Below are positions 37,114 through 45,888 of a stretch of 64,000 nucleotides of DNA, in pieces. This DNA comes from Cellulomonas sp. ES6 (GTDB taxonomy: Bacteria; Actinomycetota; Actinomycetes; Actinomycetales; Cellulomonadaceae): the NCBI RefSeq assembly GCF_030053835.1, contig NZ_CP125655.1:2480001-2544000 (forward strand), in the 5' to 3' direction. The notes below the pieces were generated by a model. The model was not told the DNA's origin and did no database searches. It saw nothing but the letters and a program-made list of their open reading frames with translations. Positions within the stretch are counted from its first letter, which is position 1; every line of letters starts with the position of its first letter. The position numbers were made by a program, and so were the translations under genes.

Positions 37114-38946
37114 GTGTCCACGCGCACGACGACCGTCCCCGCCCAGGTCCGGGCCCCCGGCGCCCCCGCGCGCAGCCTGCCGGGCCGACGGGCGGTCCTG
37201 CACCGCCTGGTGCTCGTCCTGGCGCTCGTCGTCGGCGCCGTCGTGGCTCCGGCTCCGGCGCGCGCCGCGACCGGCTCGCTGGTGCTCGACCCGGCGGTGT
37301 CGGCGGCCCTCGGCACCGGGTTCGACGGCGACGTGTGGGTGGTGGAACCCACCGCCGACGGCGGGTACCTGGTGGGGGGCACGTTCTCGCAGTACCAGGG
37401 CGCACCCGTGGCGACGCTGGTCCGGCTCGACGCCGACCTCACCCTCGACGCCGGGTTCGCCGCGGCGCTCGGCGCGGGCTTCGCGGGCAGCGTGTGGGCC
37501 GTCGTCCCCACCGCGGACGGCGGCTACGTGGTGGGGGGCGACTTCACGCAGTACCAGGGGACGCCGGTGCCCGCGCTGGTGCGCCTCGGGCCCGATCTGA
37601 CGCTCGACACCGGGTTCGTCTCCGCGGTCGGGGCCGGCTTCGACGGCGTCGTCCGCACCGTGGCCCCGGTGGCCGACGGCGGGTGGCTCGTCGGCGGCGA
37701 CTTCTCGCAGTACCAGGGTGAGCCGGCGCCCAACCTCGCCCACCTGTCGGCCGACCTCTCGCTCGACACCGCGTTCGCCGCGCTGCTGGGCACCGGCTTC
37801 AACTTCGGGGTGTACGACGCGGTGCCGACCGGCGACGGGTACGTCGTCGCCGGTGACTTCTCGCAGTACCAGGGGACGCCCGCCCGGCACCTGCTCCGCC
37901 TCACCGCGGACCTCACGCTCGACGCCGCGTTCACCGCCGCCCTCGGCACGGGGTTCGACGACGCCGCGACCGCGGTCGTGCCGCAGGACGACGGCGGGTA
38001 CCTCGTGGGCGGCGCCTTCACGGCGTACCAGGGGCAGACGACACCGGCGCTCGCCCGGCTGCGCCCCGACCTGACGCTGGACACGGCGTTCGCGGCCGAC
38101 CTCGGCGCCGGCTTCTCGTCCGCCGTCGTCGACCTGGTGCCCGGGACGGACGGGGCGTTCCTCGCGGCGGGCGTCTTCACGACGTTCCAGGGCACGCCGG
38201 CGCCGCACCTCGCTCGCGTCGTCCGGCAGTCCGTGGTGGTGCAGCCCCCGGGCGACCGCACCGGCACCGTCGGCAGACCCACCTCGCTGACCCTGTCGGC
38301 CTCCGTGACACCCGAGGTGCCGGTCGTGCTCGCGGCGACCGGGCTGCCCGACGGCCTCGTGCTGGACCCGGCCACGGGGAGGATCGCGGGGACGCCGACC
38401 ACCGCGGGCCGCTTCGACGTCGTGGTCACGGCGACGGCGCACGGGCTGACGGACACCGCGACGTTCACCTGGACGATCGAGGAGGTGGCGGCGCCCGCGC
38501 TCCGGCTCGACCGGCCGCGCCTGTCCGCCGGCGCGGTGCAGGTGGCCCGCGCGACCGGGTTCGCGCCGGGCGAGGAGGTGACCTTCACGCTGGCGCCGGG
38601 CGGCGTGCTCGTCGGCCGGGCGGTCGCCGGCACGGACGGGGCGGCGGACCTCTCCTTCACGGTCCCCGCGGGCACCGCCCCCGGGACGGTCACGGTCGCC
38701 GCCACCGCGGCTTCCGGCGTGGCGTCCGCGACCTTCGTGGTCGTCGCCGTGCCGGCCGAGACGCCGACGCCCCCGCAGGAGGCTCCGCAGCCGGGTGGGA
38801 CGCCGGCGGGCGGTGGGCCTGCCGCGGGGTCGCTCGCGCGGTCGGGGACGGAGAGCAGGACGGCCGGGCTGGTCGCGGTCGCGCTGCTGCTCGCCGGCGT
38901 CGGCGCGGTCGCCGTCGCGCGGCGCGCCTCGCGCGGACGGGTCTGA
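37114..38946 (+). CDS. Secreted beta-propeller-like repeat protein with Ig-like domain and C-terminal anchor
   Basis: A 610-residue surface protein. The signal peptide ends near APARAA (about residue 50). Six delta-60-type repeats of about 53 residues follow, with the core DGGYLVGGTFSQYQGAP and RLDADLTLD. A putative Ig domain (about 375-455; GLPDGLVLDPATGRIAGTPT) and a second beta domain come next. The end is Pro/Gly-rich, then LARSGT, a hydrophobic segment and RRASRGR. LARSG resembles the LAXTG sorting signal with Ser for Thr, so wall anchoring is possible but not certain. GTG 37114 is preceded by GAGGTG. Probably adhesive or carbohydrate-contacting; no enzyme motif is seen. Confidence 0.85.
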   Translation: MSTRTTTVPAQVRAPGAPARSLPGRRAVLHRLVLVLALVVGAVVAPAPARAATGSLVLDPAVSAALGTGFDGDVWVVEPTADGGYLVGGTFSQYQGAPVATLVRLDADLTLDAGFAAALGAGFAGSVWAVVPTADGGYVVGGDFTQYQGTPVPALVRLGPDLTLDTGFVSAVGAGFDGVVRTVAPVADGGWLVGGDFSQYQGEPAPNLAHLSADLSLDTAFAALLGTGFNFGVYDAVPTGDGYVVAGDFSQYQGTPARHLLRLTADLTLDAAFTAALGTGFDDAATAVVPQDDGGYLVGGAFTAYQGQTTPALARLRPDLTLDTAFAADLGAGFSSAVVDLVPGTDGAFLAAGVFTTFQGTPAPHLARVVRQSVVVQPPGDRTGTVGRPTSLTLSASVTPEVPVVLAATGLPDGLVLDPATGRIAGTPTTAGRFDVVVTATAHGLTDTATFTWTIEEVAAPALRLDRPRLSAGAVQVARATGFAPGEEVTFTLAPGGVLVGRAVAGTDGAADLSFTVPAGTAPGTVTVAATAASGVASATFVVVAVPAETPTPPQEAPQPGGTPAGGGPAAGSLARSGTESRTAGLVAVALLLAGVGAVAVARRASRGRV

Positions 38947-39026
38947 CGCCGGCCGGGCTGCGCCGGGCGCCGGGCGCCGGGGCCGGTCCGACCGCGGCAG
39001 CGGGACGCCGGCGACCCGTCGTGCCG

Positions 39027-39461
39027 CTACGCGCCGGGCGTGCGCTCCGCCGCCTCCGCGAGCAGGTCCGCGGTGAGCGGGGCGAGCGGCAGCCGCGCGG
39101 CGTCCTCGGGCGTGACCCAGACGGCCTCCTCGATCTCGGCCGTCGGCACCGCGTCCGTGATGCCGTCGACCACGAAGACGTGCGCGACCAGGTGGTGGCC
39201 GGGCTCGTTCGCTGCGGCGGTCTCGCGGCGCCCGGCGTCCCGGAGCCGGGCACGGTCGACGACGACGGCCAGCTCCTCGCCGAGCTCGCGCACCAGGGCC
39301 CCGGCCGGGTCCTCGCCGGGGTCGATCTTCCCGCCCGCCTGCATGAACCGGGTGGTGCCGCGCTTGCGGACCAGCAGCCACCGGCCGTGCGCGTCGGTGA
39401 TGACGGCAGCGGCGACGCGGATCACGGGCGGGTGCTCGGCAGAGGGCTCGCAGGAGGACAC
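39027..39461 (-). CDS. NUDIX hydrolase
   Basis: A 144-residue protein with a complete Nudix box, GGKIDPGEDPAGALVRELGEEL (G-x5-E-x7-REx2EE pattern, with REL-GEE), near residues 45-66. The family hydrolyses nucleoside diphosphates linked to another group; the substrate here is unknown. ITDAHGRWLLVRKRGTTRFM resembles MutT-like clean-up enzymes. GTG 39461 starts 6 bases after the radC stop, so the genes are probably co-transcribed. Confidence 0.88.
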   Translation of the reverse strand: MSSCEPSAEHPPVIRVAAAVITDAHGRWLLVRKRGTTRFMQAGGKIDPGEDPAGALVRELGEELAVVVDRARLRDAGRRETAAANEPGHHLVAHVFVVDGITDAVPTAEIEEAVWVTPEDAARLPLAPLTADLLAEAAERTPGA

Positions 39462-39467
39462 GGTCGG

Positions 39468-40157
39468 TCATCCTGCCCCCGCGGTCCGGTCCGGCGCCAC
39501 GCTGGTCCACGTGTCGCCCGCGAGCACCAGGTGGTCGAGCAGGCGGATGCCGCAGTGCGCGGCGCCTGCCGCGACGGCGGCCGCCGCCGCCCGGTCCGCC
39601 GCGTGCGGCGCCGCGTCCTCCGGGGCGTGCCGGTGCGCGAGCGCGAGCGTCACCCCGCCGCGCCGCAGGGTCTCGGCGAGGACGTCGCGGGCGTCGAACG
39701 GCTCCGCGTGCGCGTCCACGCCCGGCACCACCACGGCGCCCAGCACCCGTGAGGCCCGGTCGCCCGCGACGACGACGAGGCGGCCGTCCACCGGACCCGC
39801 GAGCAGCGGCGCCGCGACCCGCGCCACGTCCGCGGGTGTGCGGACCGTCTCGCGGCGGTCGGCGGAGCTGCCGAACCGCCGGGCGAGGGCGAGCGCCGCG
39901 ACGACGCGGGTCGCCTTGGCCGGTCCGACGCCGGGCACGGTGAGCAGGTCGGTGGACCCGCAGCGCGCGAGGCCCGCGAGCCCGCCACGTGACGCGATGA
40001 GGTCGCGGGCGGTCTGCAGGGCGCTCGACCCGCGCCGGCCCGACCCGAGCAGCAGCGCCACCAGCTCCACGTCGGACAGCGCGTCGGCGCCGAGGCGCAG
40101 CATGCGCTCCCGCGGGCGCTGGTCGGGCTCGAGGTCGGCGAGCATCAGGGGCGTCAC
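39468..40157 (-). CDS. radC: RadC-family JAB-domain protein
   Basis: A protein of about 229 residues. The N-terminal helix-hairpin-helix part has RPRERMLRLGADALSDVELVALLLGSG and LLTVPGVGPAKATRV. The C-terminal MPN/JAB domain has HRHAPEDAAPHAAD in place of the usual HNHPSGDPTPSxAD: the two His and the Asp are kept, but the Ser of the JAMM motif is His. The name suggests repair, but the family's role is unsettled. Start choice between GTG 40166, GTG 40157 and ATG 40145 is open. Confidence 0.88.
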   Translation of the reverse strand: MTPLMLADLEPDQRPRERMLRLGADALSDVELVALLLGSGRRGSSALQTARDLIASRGGLAGLARCGSTDLLTVPGVGPAKATRVVAALALARRFGSSADRRETVRTPADVARVAAPLLAGPVDGRLVVVAGDRASRVLGAVVVPGVDAHAEPFDARDVLAETLRRGGVTLALAHRHAPEDAAPHAADRAAAAAVAAGAAHCGIRLLDHLVLAGDTWTSVAPDRTAGAG

Positions 40158-40195
40158 GTCCTCCACGCTAGGGGCCGGACGGTGCCGCACCCCGG

Positions 40196-40204
40196 TTGTC
40201 CACA
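40196..40204 (+). other. Isolated DnaA box between radC and copC
   Basis: TTGTCCACA, the exact actinobacterial DnaA-box consensus, in the 128-base divergent spacer. It may let DnaA influence radC or copC, or be chance. Confidence 0.5.
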
Positions 40205-40285
40205 GGCCCGGCTGCTCGTGCGTCCGGACGGGTCGTCGTCCCCAGGTCGGCGGCACGGCGGCGCCGGGCGGGTGATGATGGGGGC

Positions 40286-41050
40286 GTGACCTCCACCGCT
40301 CCCGTGGCCACCCTGCGCCGCCCCTCCCTGCCTCGCACCGCCGGCCCGGTGCTGGCCGCGCTGCTGCTCGCGCTCGTCGCCCTGCTGGCGACCGCGCCGC
40401 GGGCCGCCGCGCACAACTCCCTGCTCGGGACGGACCCGGAGGACGGCGCCACCGTCGCCACGCCGCCGGCCCGGGTCACGCTGACGTTCGACCAGCCCGC
40501 GCAGGCGATCGGCACCGAGGTGGTGGTGCTCGGACCGGACGGCGGCACTGTGAGCACCGGGACGCCGGAGCTCGTCGACAGCACGGTCGCCCAGGCGCTC
40601 GCGGACGACCTGCCGGCGGGCGCGTACACCGTGCAGTGGCGCGTCACCTCGGCGGACGGGCACCCGCTGTCCGGGGAGCTGACGTTCACGGCGTCCGCGC
40701 CCACCCCGCCGCAGGCCGCCGAGCCGGAGGCGCCCTCCTCGTCGGCGCCGCCCGTCGCGCCGGAGCCCACCAGCACGACCGCGGGCTCCGCGACAGCCGG
40801 TCCGTCGGGCGCGACCTCGGCGGAGCTCTCGCCGCAGCAGGAGGTCGTGGAGGATGAGGACGCCGGTCTCGAGGCCGGCGTGGTGGCGGTCGTGGTGGTG
40901 GCCGTGCTGGCCGCCGGCGCGGTCGCGGTGTTCGTGGTGCGGGAGCGACGCCGCTCCGCCGCGGGCCGGGCGGCGTCCGGCGCGGGTGACGACGGCGACG
41001 GTGACGACCGGGACGACGGCGACGACCGGGACGGCCGGGCGGGGCGCTGA
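40286..41050 (+). CDS. CopC-domain copper-binding protein, membrane-anchored
   Basis: A 254-residue exported protein. The signal peptide ends at AAA so the mature chain begins at His-Asn-Ser (AHNSLLGTDP), the N-terminal copper ligand of CopC proteins. DQPAQAIGTEVVVLGPDGG and the second ligand region DGHPLSGEL follow (domain about 45-150). A Ser/Pro/Thr linker leads to a membrane helix (about 195-220) and an acidic/basic Asp-Gly tail. GTG 40286. Overlaps the CopD-CtaG gene (TGATG), so the two act together in periplasmic-side copper handling. Confidence 0.9.
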   Translation: MTSTAPVATLRRPSLPRTAGPVLAALLLALVALLATAPRAAAHNSLLGTDPEDGATVATPPARVTLTFDQPAQAIGTEVVVLGPDGGTVSTGTPELVDSTVAQALADDLPAGAYTVQWRVTSADGHPLSGELTFTASAPTPPQAAEPEAPSSSAPPVAPEPTSTTAGSATAGPSGATSAELSPQQEVVEDEDAGLEAGVVAVVVVAVLAAGAVAVFVVRERRRSAAGRAASGAGDDGDGDDRDDGDDRDGRAGR

Positions 41051-43152
41051 TGCCCGGTACCGCGACCGCTCGCCCGCCGCGGGCGGCGCCCTCGGGACCG
41101 GTCCCCGACGGGACCGGCACCACCGCGCGCGTCCTGCGGCTGACGGCCCTGGGCGTCTCGGCGGTGGCCGCGGTCGTCGCAGGGCTCGCGTTCACGGGTG
41201 CCGCCGTGCCGACCGCGCTGCGCGACCCCGGCGCCCTGGTGCGCTGGGGCCTGCCGGTGGCCTCGACGGTCTCGGAGCTCGCGGCGTCCGCGACGCTGGG
41301 TGGTCTGGTGCTGCTCGTCACCGTCCTCGTGCGCCGGCCGGACGGCGGCTCCGTCGTGCGCGCGGCCTCGGGCGTCACGGCGGCCTCCGCCGCGGTGTGG
41401 ACGCTCGCCGCCGTGGTGGAGCTCGTCCTCACCTACGCGAACGTGGCGGGTCTGCGGCTCGACGACCCGGCGTTCGGCGGCGAGCTGGGGCAGTTCGTCA
41501 CGCAGTTCGAGCTCGGGCGCGTGCTGCTGTTCGTGGCCGTCGCCGCCGCGGTGGTCACGGCGCTCGCCCTCATGACGACGTCGCCGCTCGGTGCCGCGGG
41601 GATCTCCGTGCTCGTCCTGACCGCGCTGTGGCAGGCCGCGCAGACGGGCCACGCGGCGGGGGCGGCGAGCCACGACCTGGCGACCTCGTCGATGTTCCTG
41701 CACCTGGTGGGTGCCGCCCTGTGGATCGGCACCCTCGTCGCGCTCTCACCGCTGGCGCACCGGCTGGGCGCGGACCTGGCCCCGGCGGTGGCGCGGTTCT
41801 CGGTCGTCGCCGGCTGGTCGCTCACCGCCGTCGCGGTGTCCGGTGTCGTCAACTCCGTGGTCCGGCTCGGCACGTGGTCCGACCTGGGGACCCGGTACGG
41901 GGTGCTCCTCCTCGTCAAGGTCGCCCTGTTCGGCGTGCTCGGGCTGATCGGCCTCGCGCACCGCCGGCGCGTCGTGTCCCGCCTGGCCGGCGCCGAGCGC
42001 GCACCCGCGACGTGGCTGTTCTGGCGCCTCGTGCTCGTGGAGCTCGCCGTGATGGGGGCAGTGTCCGGGGTCGCCGTCGCGCTGGGCGCCTCCCCGCCGC
42101 CGGTGCCCGACGACCCGATCACCGACCCGACGCCCGCGGAGATCGTCACCGGGCACGCGCTGCCGCCCGAGCCGGACACGCTCGCGTGGATCACGCAGTG
42201 GCGCTGGGACGTGCTGCTCGCGTCCGCGGCCGTCGCGGGGCTCGTCGTCTACCTGCGCTGGGTGCTGCGCCTGCGCCGCCGCGGCGACGCGTGGCCGTGG
42301 GCCCGCACCGCGTCGTGGGTGGCCGGCATGGTGCTGTTCTTCTGGACGACGTCCGGGGGCCCGGCGATGTACGGGCACGTGCTCTTCAGCGCGCACATGG
42401 TCGAGCACATGATCCTCGCGATGGTCGTGCCGGTGCTGCTCGCCCTGTCGGCGCCCGTGACGCTCGCCCTGCGCGCCCTGCCGGCGCGGTCGTCCGCCGC
42501 CCGGCGCGGCGCGCCCGACGCCTCCCGCGGTCCCCGGGAGTGGCTGCTCGCCCTCGTCCACAGCCGGTGGGGCCGGTTCTTCGCCCACCCCGTCGTCGCC
42601 GCCGTGAACTTCGCCGGCTCGATGGTGGTCTTCTACTACACCGACGTCTTCCGCTGGGCGCTGACCTCCGAGCTCGGCCACTACGCGATGGTCGTGCACT
42701 TCTCGCTCGCCGGGTACCTGTTCGTCAACGCGCTCGTCGGCATCGACCCCGGCCCGACCCGGCCCGGCTACCCGCAGCGGCTGCTGCTGCTGTTCGCGAC
42801 CATGGCGTTCCACGCGTTCTTCGGCGTCGCGCTCACCACCGGCGACGTGCTGCTGGTCCCGGACTGGTTCGGGCTCATGGGCCGCGAGTGGGGGCCGTCC
42901 GCCATCGTCGACCAGCAGCGCGGCGGCGGCGTCGCCTGGGGGATCGGCGAGCTCCCGACCCTCGCGCTGGCGGTGGGCGTCGCGATCGCCTGGGCGCGGG
43001 ACGACGAGCGGACGGCGCGCCGCCGGGACCGCCGCGTCGACCGCGACGGCGACACCGAGATGGACGAGTACAACGCCATGCTCGCCCGCCTCGCGGCCCG
43101 GGACGGCGGCGCCGGCGGCGGGAAATCCGAGGGCGACCGCGCGGACGCGTGA
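41050..43152 (+). CDS. CopD-CtaG fusion: copper resistance D and cytochrome c oxidase assembly domains
   Basis: A 700-residue polytopic membrane protein. The N-terminal half (about 30-345) is a CopD-type domain (HAAGAASHDLATSSMFLHLV; His residues facing the membrane). The C-terminal half (about 370-650) is a caa3-type CtaG domain (MYGHVLFSAHMVEHMILAMV; FFAHPVVAAVNFAGSMV). This fusion is common in actinobacteria and links copper import with supply to the oxidase. ATG 41050 overlaps the CopC stop. The cytoplasmic tail is basic and Gly-rich. It is not next to the csoR operon, and I see no CsoR site before it. Confidence 0.92.
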   Translation: MPGTATARPPRAAPSGPVPDGTGTTARVLRLTALGVSAVAAVVAGLAFTGAAVPTALRDPGALVRWGLPVASTVSELAASATLGGLVLLVTVLVRRPDGGSVVRAASGVTAASAAVWTLAAVVELVLTYANVAGLRLDDPAFGGELGQFVTQFELGRVLLFVAVAAAVVTALALMTTSPLGAAGISVLVLTALWQAAQTGHAAGAASHDLATSSMFLHLVGAALWIGTLVALSPLAHRLGADLAPAVARFSVVAGWSLTAVAVSGVVNSVVRLGTWSDLGTRYGVLLLVKVALFGVLGLIGLAHRRRVVSRLAGAERAPATWLFWRLVLVELAVMGAVSGVAVALGASPPPVPDDPITDPTPAEIVTGHALPPEPDTLAWITQWRWDVLLASAAVAGLVVYLRWVLRLRRRGDAWPWARTASWVAGMVLFFWTTSGGPAMYGHVLFSAHMVEHMILAMVVPVLLALSAPVTLALRALPARSSAARRGAPDASRGPREWLLALVHSRWGRFFAHPVVAAVNFAGSMVVFYYTDVFRWALTSELGHYAMVVHFSLAGYLFVNALVGIDPGPTRPGYPQRLLLLFATMAFHAFFGVALTTGDVLLVPDWFGLMGREWGPSAIVDQQRGGGVAWGIGELPTLALAVGVAIAWARDDERTARRRDRRVDRDGDTEMDEYNAMLARLAARDGGAGGGKSEGDRADA

Positions 43153-43164
43153 TAGGACGGCGGG

Positions 43165-45321
43165 GTGACCGACGCCTCTGACACCACGCCCGTCCCCGGC
43201 ACCGCCGACTCCCCGTCCGGCGCGACCCCGCCGACCCCGTTCCACGACCTCGACGCCTACGTCGCCCTGCCGCGGCTGTCCGGGCTGACGCTGTCGCCGG
43301 ACGGCACCCGCCTCGTCACGGCGGTCGCCACGCTCGACGCCAAGCGCACCCGCTACGTCAGCGCCCTGTGGGAGGTCGACCCCGCCGGCGAGCGCCCCGC
43401 GCGCCGTCTCACCCGGTCGGCGAAGGGCGAGTCCTCCGCCCGGTTCGCGTCGACGGGCGACCTGCTCTTCACGTCGGCCCGCCCGGACGCCGACGCCGAG
43501 TCCCCGGACGACGAGACACCCGCCGCGCTCTGGATGCTGCCCGCCGACGGCGCCGAGGCGCGCGTGGTCGCCGCCCGCAAGGCCGGGATCGACGGCGTGG
43601 CCGTCGCCGAGCACGCCCCGGTGGTGGTCGTGCCGTCGGACGTCCTGCCGCGGGCGACCGACGAGGAGTCCGACGAGCGCCTCATCGGGCTGCGCAAGGA
43701 CGCGAAGGTGTCCGCCGTGCTGCACAGCTCCTACCCGGTGCGCTACTGGGACCACGACCTCGGGCCGGCCGTGACGCACCTGTTCGCCGCGGACCTGTCC
43801 GCCGTCGCCGCACCGGCCGCAGCCGGTGAGCCCCAGACGCGCCTGGCGCTCCGCGACGTCACGCCCGACCCCGGCACGGGCCTGCGGCACCAGGACGCCG
43901 TGCTGTCGCCGGACGGCCGGACGCTCGTGACGACGTGGACGCGGCCGGCCGCGCGCGGCGTCGAGCGGCACCGGCTGGTCGCGGTGGACGTCGCGACGGG
44001 CAGCCGCCGCGTGCTGGTCGACGACCCGGGCGCCGACGTGTACGGCCCCGTGATCTCGCCGGACTCGCGCCGCGTCGCCTACGTGCGCGAGACGATCACG
44101 ACGCCGACGACGGCGCCCCGCGAGGAGCTGTGGGTCGTCGGGCTGGACGCGGACGGCCCCGCGCCGCAGCGGGTCGCCCCCGACTGGGACCGCTGGCCCG
44201 GCCAGGTCGTGTGGACCCGCGACGGCTCCGGCCTGCTCGTGGCCGCCGACGACGGCGGGCGCAGCCCCGTCTTCCACGTCGACCCCGGCACCGGCGCGGT
44301 CACCCGCGTGACGGCCGACGACGCCGCGTTCACGGACCTGCTCGTCAGCCCGGACGGCACCGCGCTGTACGCGCTGCGCAGCTCGTACGCCGCCCCGCCG
44401 CACCCGGTACGGGTCGACCTCGCCGCGGCGCTCGGCTCGGGCGCACCGGTCGAGGCGGTCGCCCTGCCCGGTCCGACGCCGCTGCCCGCCCTGCCCGGCA
44501 CGCTGACGGAGGTCACGGCGACCGCCGAGGACGGCGCGGCCGTGCGGGCGTGGCTCGTGCTGCCGGAGGGCGCGTCCGCCGCCGCGCCGGCGCCGCTCGC
44601 GCTGTGGATCCATGGCGGTCCGCTCGGCTCCTGGAACGCCTGGTCCTGGCGCTGGAACCCGTGGATCCTGGCCGCCCGCGGCTACGCGGTGCTGCTGCCC
44701 GACCCGGCGCTGTCGACCGGGTACGGGCAGGACTTCGTGCAGCGCGGCTGGGGCGCGTGGGGGGCGGCGCCGTTCACCGACCTCATGGCGGTCACCGACG
44801 CGGCCGTCGCCCGCGCGGACGTCGACGAGACCCGCACGGCCGCGATGGGCGGCTCGTTCGGCGGCTACATGGCCAACTGGGTCGCCGGGCACACCGACCG
44901 GTTCCGCGCGATCGTCACCCACGCGAGCCTGTGGGCGCTGGACCAGTTCGGGCCCACGACGGACAGCTCGTACTACTGGGAGCGCGAGATGACCGCCGAG
45001 ATGGCACTCGCGAACTCGCCGCATCTGTCGGTCGAGAAGATCGTCACCCCGATGCTGGTGGTGCACGGCGACAAGGACTACCGGGTCCCGATCGGCGAGG
45101 GGCTGCGCCTGTGGTACGAGCTGCTGTCCCGCTCGGCGCTCGCGGCGGACGACGAGGGACGCACGCCGCACCGGTTCCTCTACTTCCCGGACGAGAACCA
45201 CTGGGTGCTGACGCCGCAGCACGCCAAGGTCTGGTACCAGGTGGTGGAGGCGTTCCTGGCCGAGCACGTCCTGGGCCTGGCCGGGGACGACCTGCCGCCG
45301 CTGCCGGAGGTGTTCGGCTAG
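43165..45321 (+). CDS. S9-family serine peptidase (prolyl oligopeptidase / acylaminoacyl-peptidase type)
   Basis: A 718-residue enzyme. An N-terminal seven-bladed propeller (about 25-440) has repeated SPDGTRLV/SPDSRRVAY strands. The C-terminal alpha/beta hydrolase domain has the catalytic Ser in GGSFGGYMANW, Asp in VHGDKDYRVP and His in PDENHWVL. It cleaves short peptides and has no signal sequence, so it is cytoplasmic. GTG 43165 is 12 bases after the CopD-CtaG stop; a strong terminator follows. Confidence 0.94.
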   Translation: MTDASDTTPVPGTADSPSGATPPTPFHDLDAYVALPRLSGLTLSPDGTRLVTAVATLDAKRTRYVSALWEVDPAGERPARRLTRSAKGESSARFASTGDLLFTSARPDADAESPDDETPAALWMLPADGAEARVVAARKAGIDGVAVAEHAPVVVVPSDVLPRATDEESDERLIGLRKDAKVSAVLHSSYPVRYWDHDLGPAVTHLFAADLSAVAAPAAAGEPQTRLALRDVTPDPGTGLRHQDAVLSPDGRTLVTTWTRPAARGVERHRLVAVDVATGSRRVLVDDPGADVYGPVISPDSRRVAYVRETITTPTTAPREELWVVGLDADGPAPQRVAPDWDRWPGQVVWTRDGSGLLVAADDGGRSPVFHVDPGTGAVTRVTADDAAFTDLLVSPDGTALYALRSSYAAPPHPVRVDLAAALGSGAPVEAVALPGPTPLPALPGTLTEVTATAEDGAAVRAWLVLPEGASAAAPAPLALWIHGGPLGSWNAWSWRWNPWILAARGYAVLLPDPALSTGYGQDFVQRGWGAWGAAPFTDLMAVTDAAVARADVDETRTAAMGGSFGGYMANWVAGHTDRFRAIVTHASLWALDQFGPTTDSSYYWEREMTAEMALANSPHLSVEKIVTPMLVVHGDKDYRVPIGEGLRLWYELLSRSALAADDEGRTPHRFLYFPDENHWVLTPQHAKVWYQVVEAFLAEHVLGLAGDDLPPLPEVFG

Positions 45322-45348
45322 GCGAACGCCCGCCGGGACACGTCGGAC

Positions 45349-45390
45349 ACCCCACGGTTGCGCAACCCAGCGGTTGCGCAACCGTGGGGT
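45349..45390. terminator. Strong 19-base-pair terminator hairpin
   Basis: Arms 45349-45367 and 45372-45390 are a perfect 19-base inverted repeat around the loop CAGC. Each arm contains GGTTGCGCAACC, itself palindromic. It starts 27 bases after the S9 peptidase stop. Confidence 0.85.
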
Positions 45391-45509
45391 TCGCTCCGTT
45401 CCAGGCCTCCGAGCGCCGTTCTCGACGCGCGCGCCGGCCCGACCCGCACCACACTCGGTTCCCAGACCCGGGGCACCCCGCGCCCGGGCCGGTGGAAGGA
45501 GTGGCGACC

Positions 45510-45737
45510 ATGGGCATCGGCGGCGGCATCGCGCTGATCGTCATCGGGGCGATCCTCACGTTCGGCGTGAGCGACAACATCTCCGGCGTGGACCTGACGG
45601 TCATCGGCTACATCTGCATGGGTGCGGGCGTGCTCGCGCTGATCCTCGCGCTGGTCCTCACCAACCAGCGCGCGAACACCTCGCACCGCGAGGTCGTGGA
45701 GCGCTACGAGGACCGCACGCCGCCCCCCGCGGCGTGA
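45510..45737 (+). CDS. DUF6458-like small membrane protein
   Basis: A 75-residue protein with two membrane segments separated by SDNISGVDLTVIGY, a pattern found in a conserved actinobacterial family of unknown function. The tail is charged (HREVVERYEDRTPPPAA). GAAGGAG lies 8 bases before ATG 45510. It stands alone between two terminators, so it has its own promoter in 45391-45495. Confidence 0.82.
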   Translation: MGIGGGIALIVIGAILTFGVSDNISGVDLTVIGYICMGAGVLALILALVLTNQRANTSHREVVERYEDRTPPPAA

Positions 45738-45750
45738 CTGCCTGACCCGG

Positions 45751-45781
45751 CGGGCGGTGCGGCGCGCGACCGCACCGCCCG
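45751..45781. terminator. Terminator hairpin A
   Basis: CGGGCGGTGCG and CGCACCGCCCG form a perfect 11-base stem with a 9-base loop, 13 bases after the small membrane protein gene. Confidence 0.75.
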
Positions 45782-45784
45782 CTC

Positions 45785-45816
45785 CCGGCCGGCGCGTCCT
45801 GCGACGCGCCGGCCGG
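45785..45816. terminator. Terminator hairpin B
   Basis: CCGGCCGGCGCGTC and GACGCGCCGGCCGG form a perfect 14-base stem with loop CTGC, only three bases after hairpin A. The tandem pair insulates the next gene. Confidence 0.75.
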
Positions 45817-45888
45817 TGACCGGTCGAGGACGACCAGCACCCGGACACCGCGGGACGACCGCCGGGCCCGGTCGTGTTCACTACTCCT

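Noticed and set aside
41746..45381. Open frame of 1211 codons antisense to the CopD-CtaG and S9 peptidase genes
   Set aside because: Its translation is Arg/Gly/Val-rich with no motif, and both opposing genes are complete, recognisable proteins. Long antisense frames are expected at this GC content.
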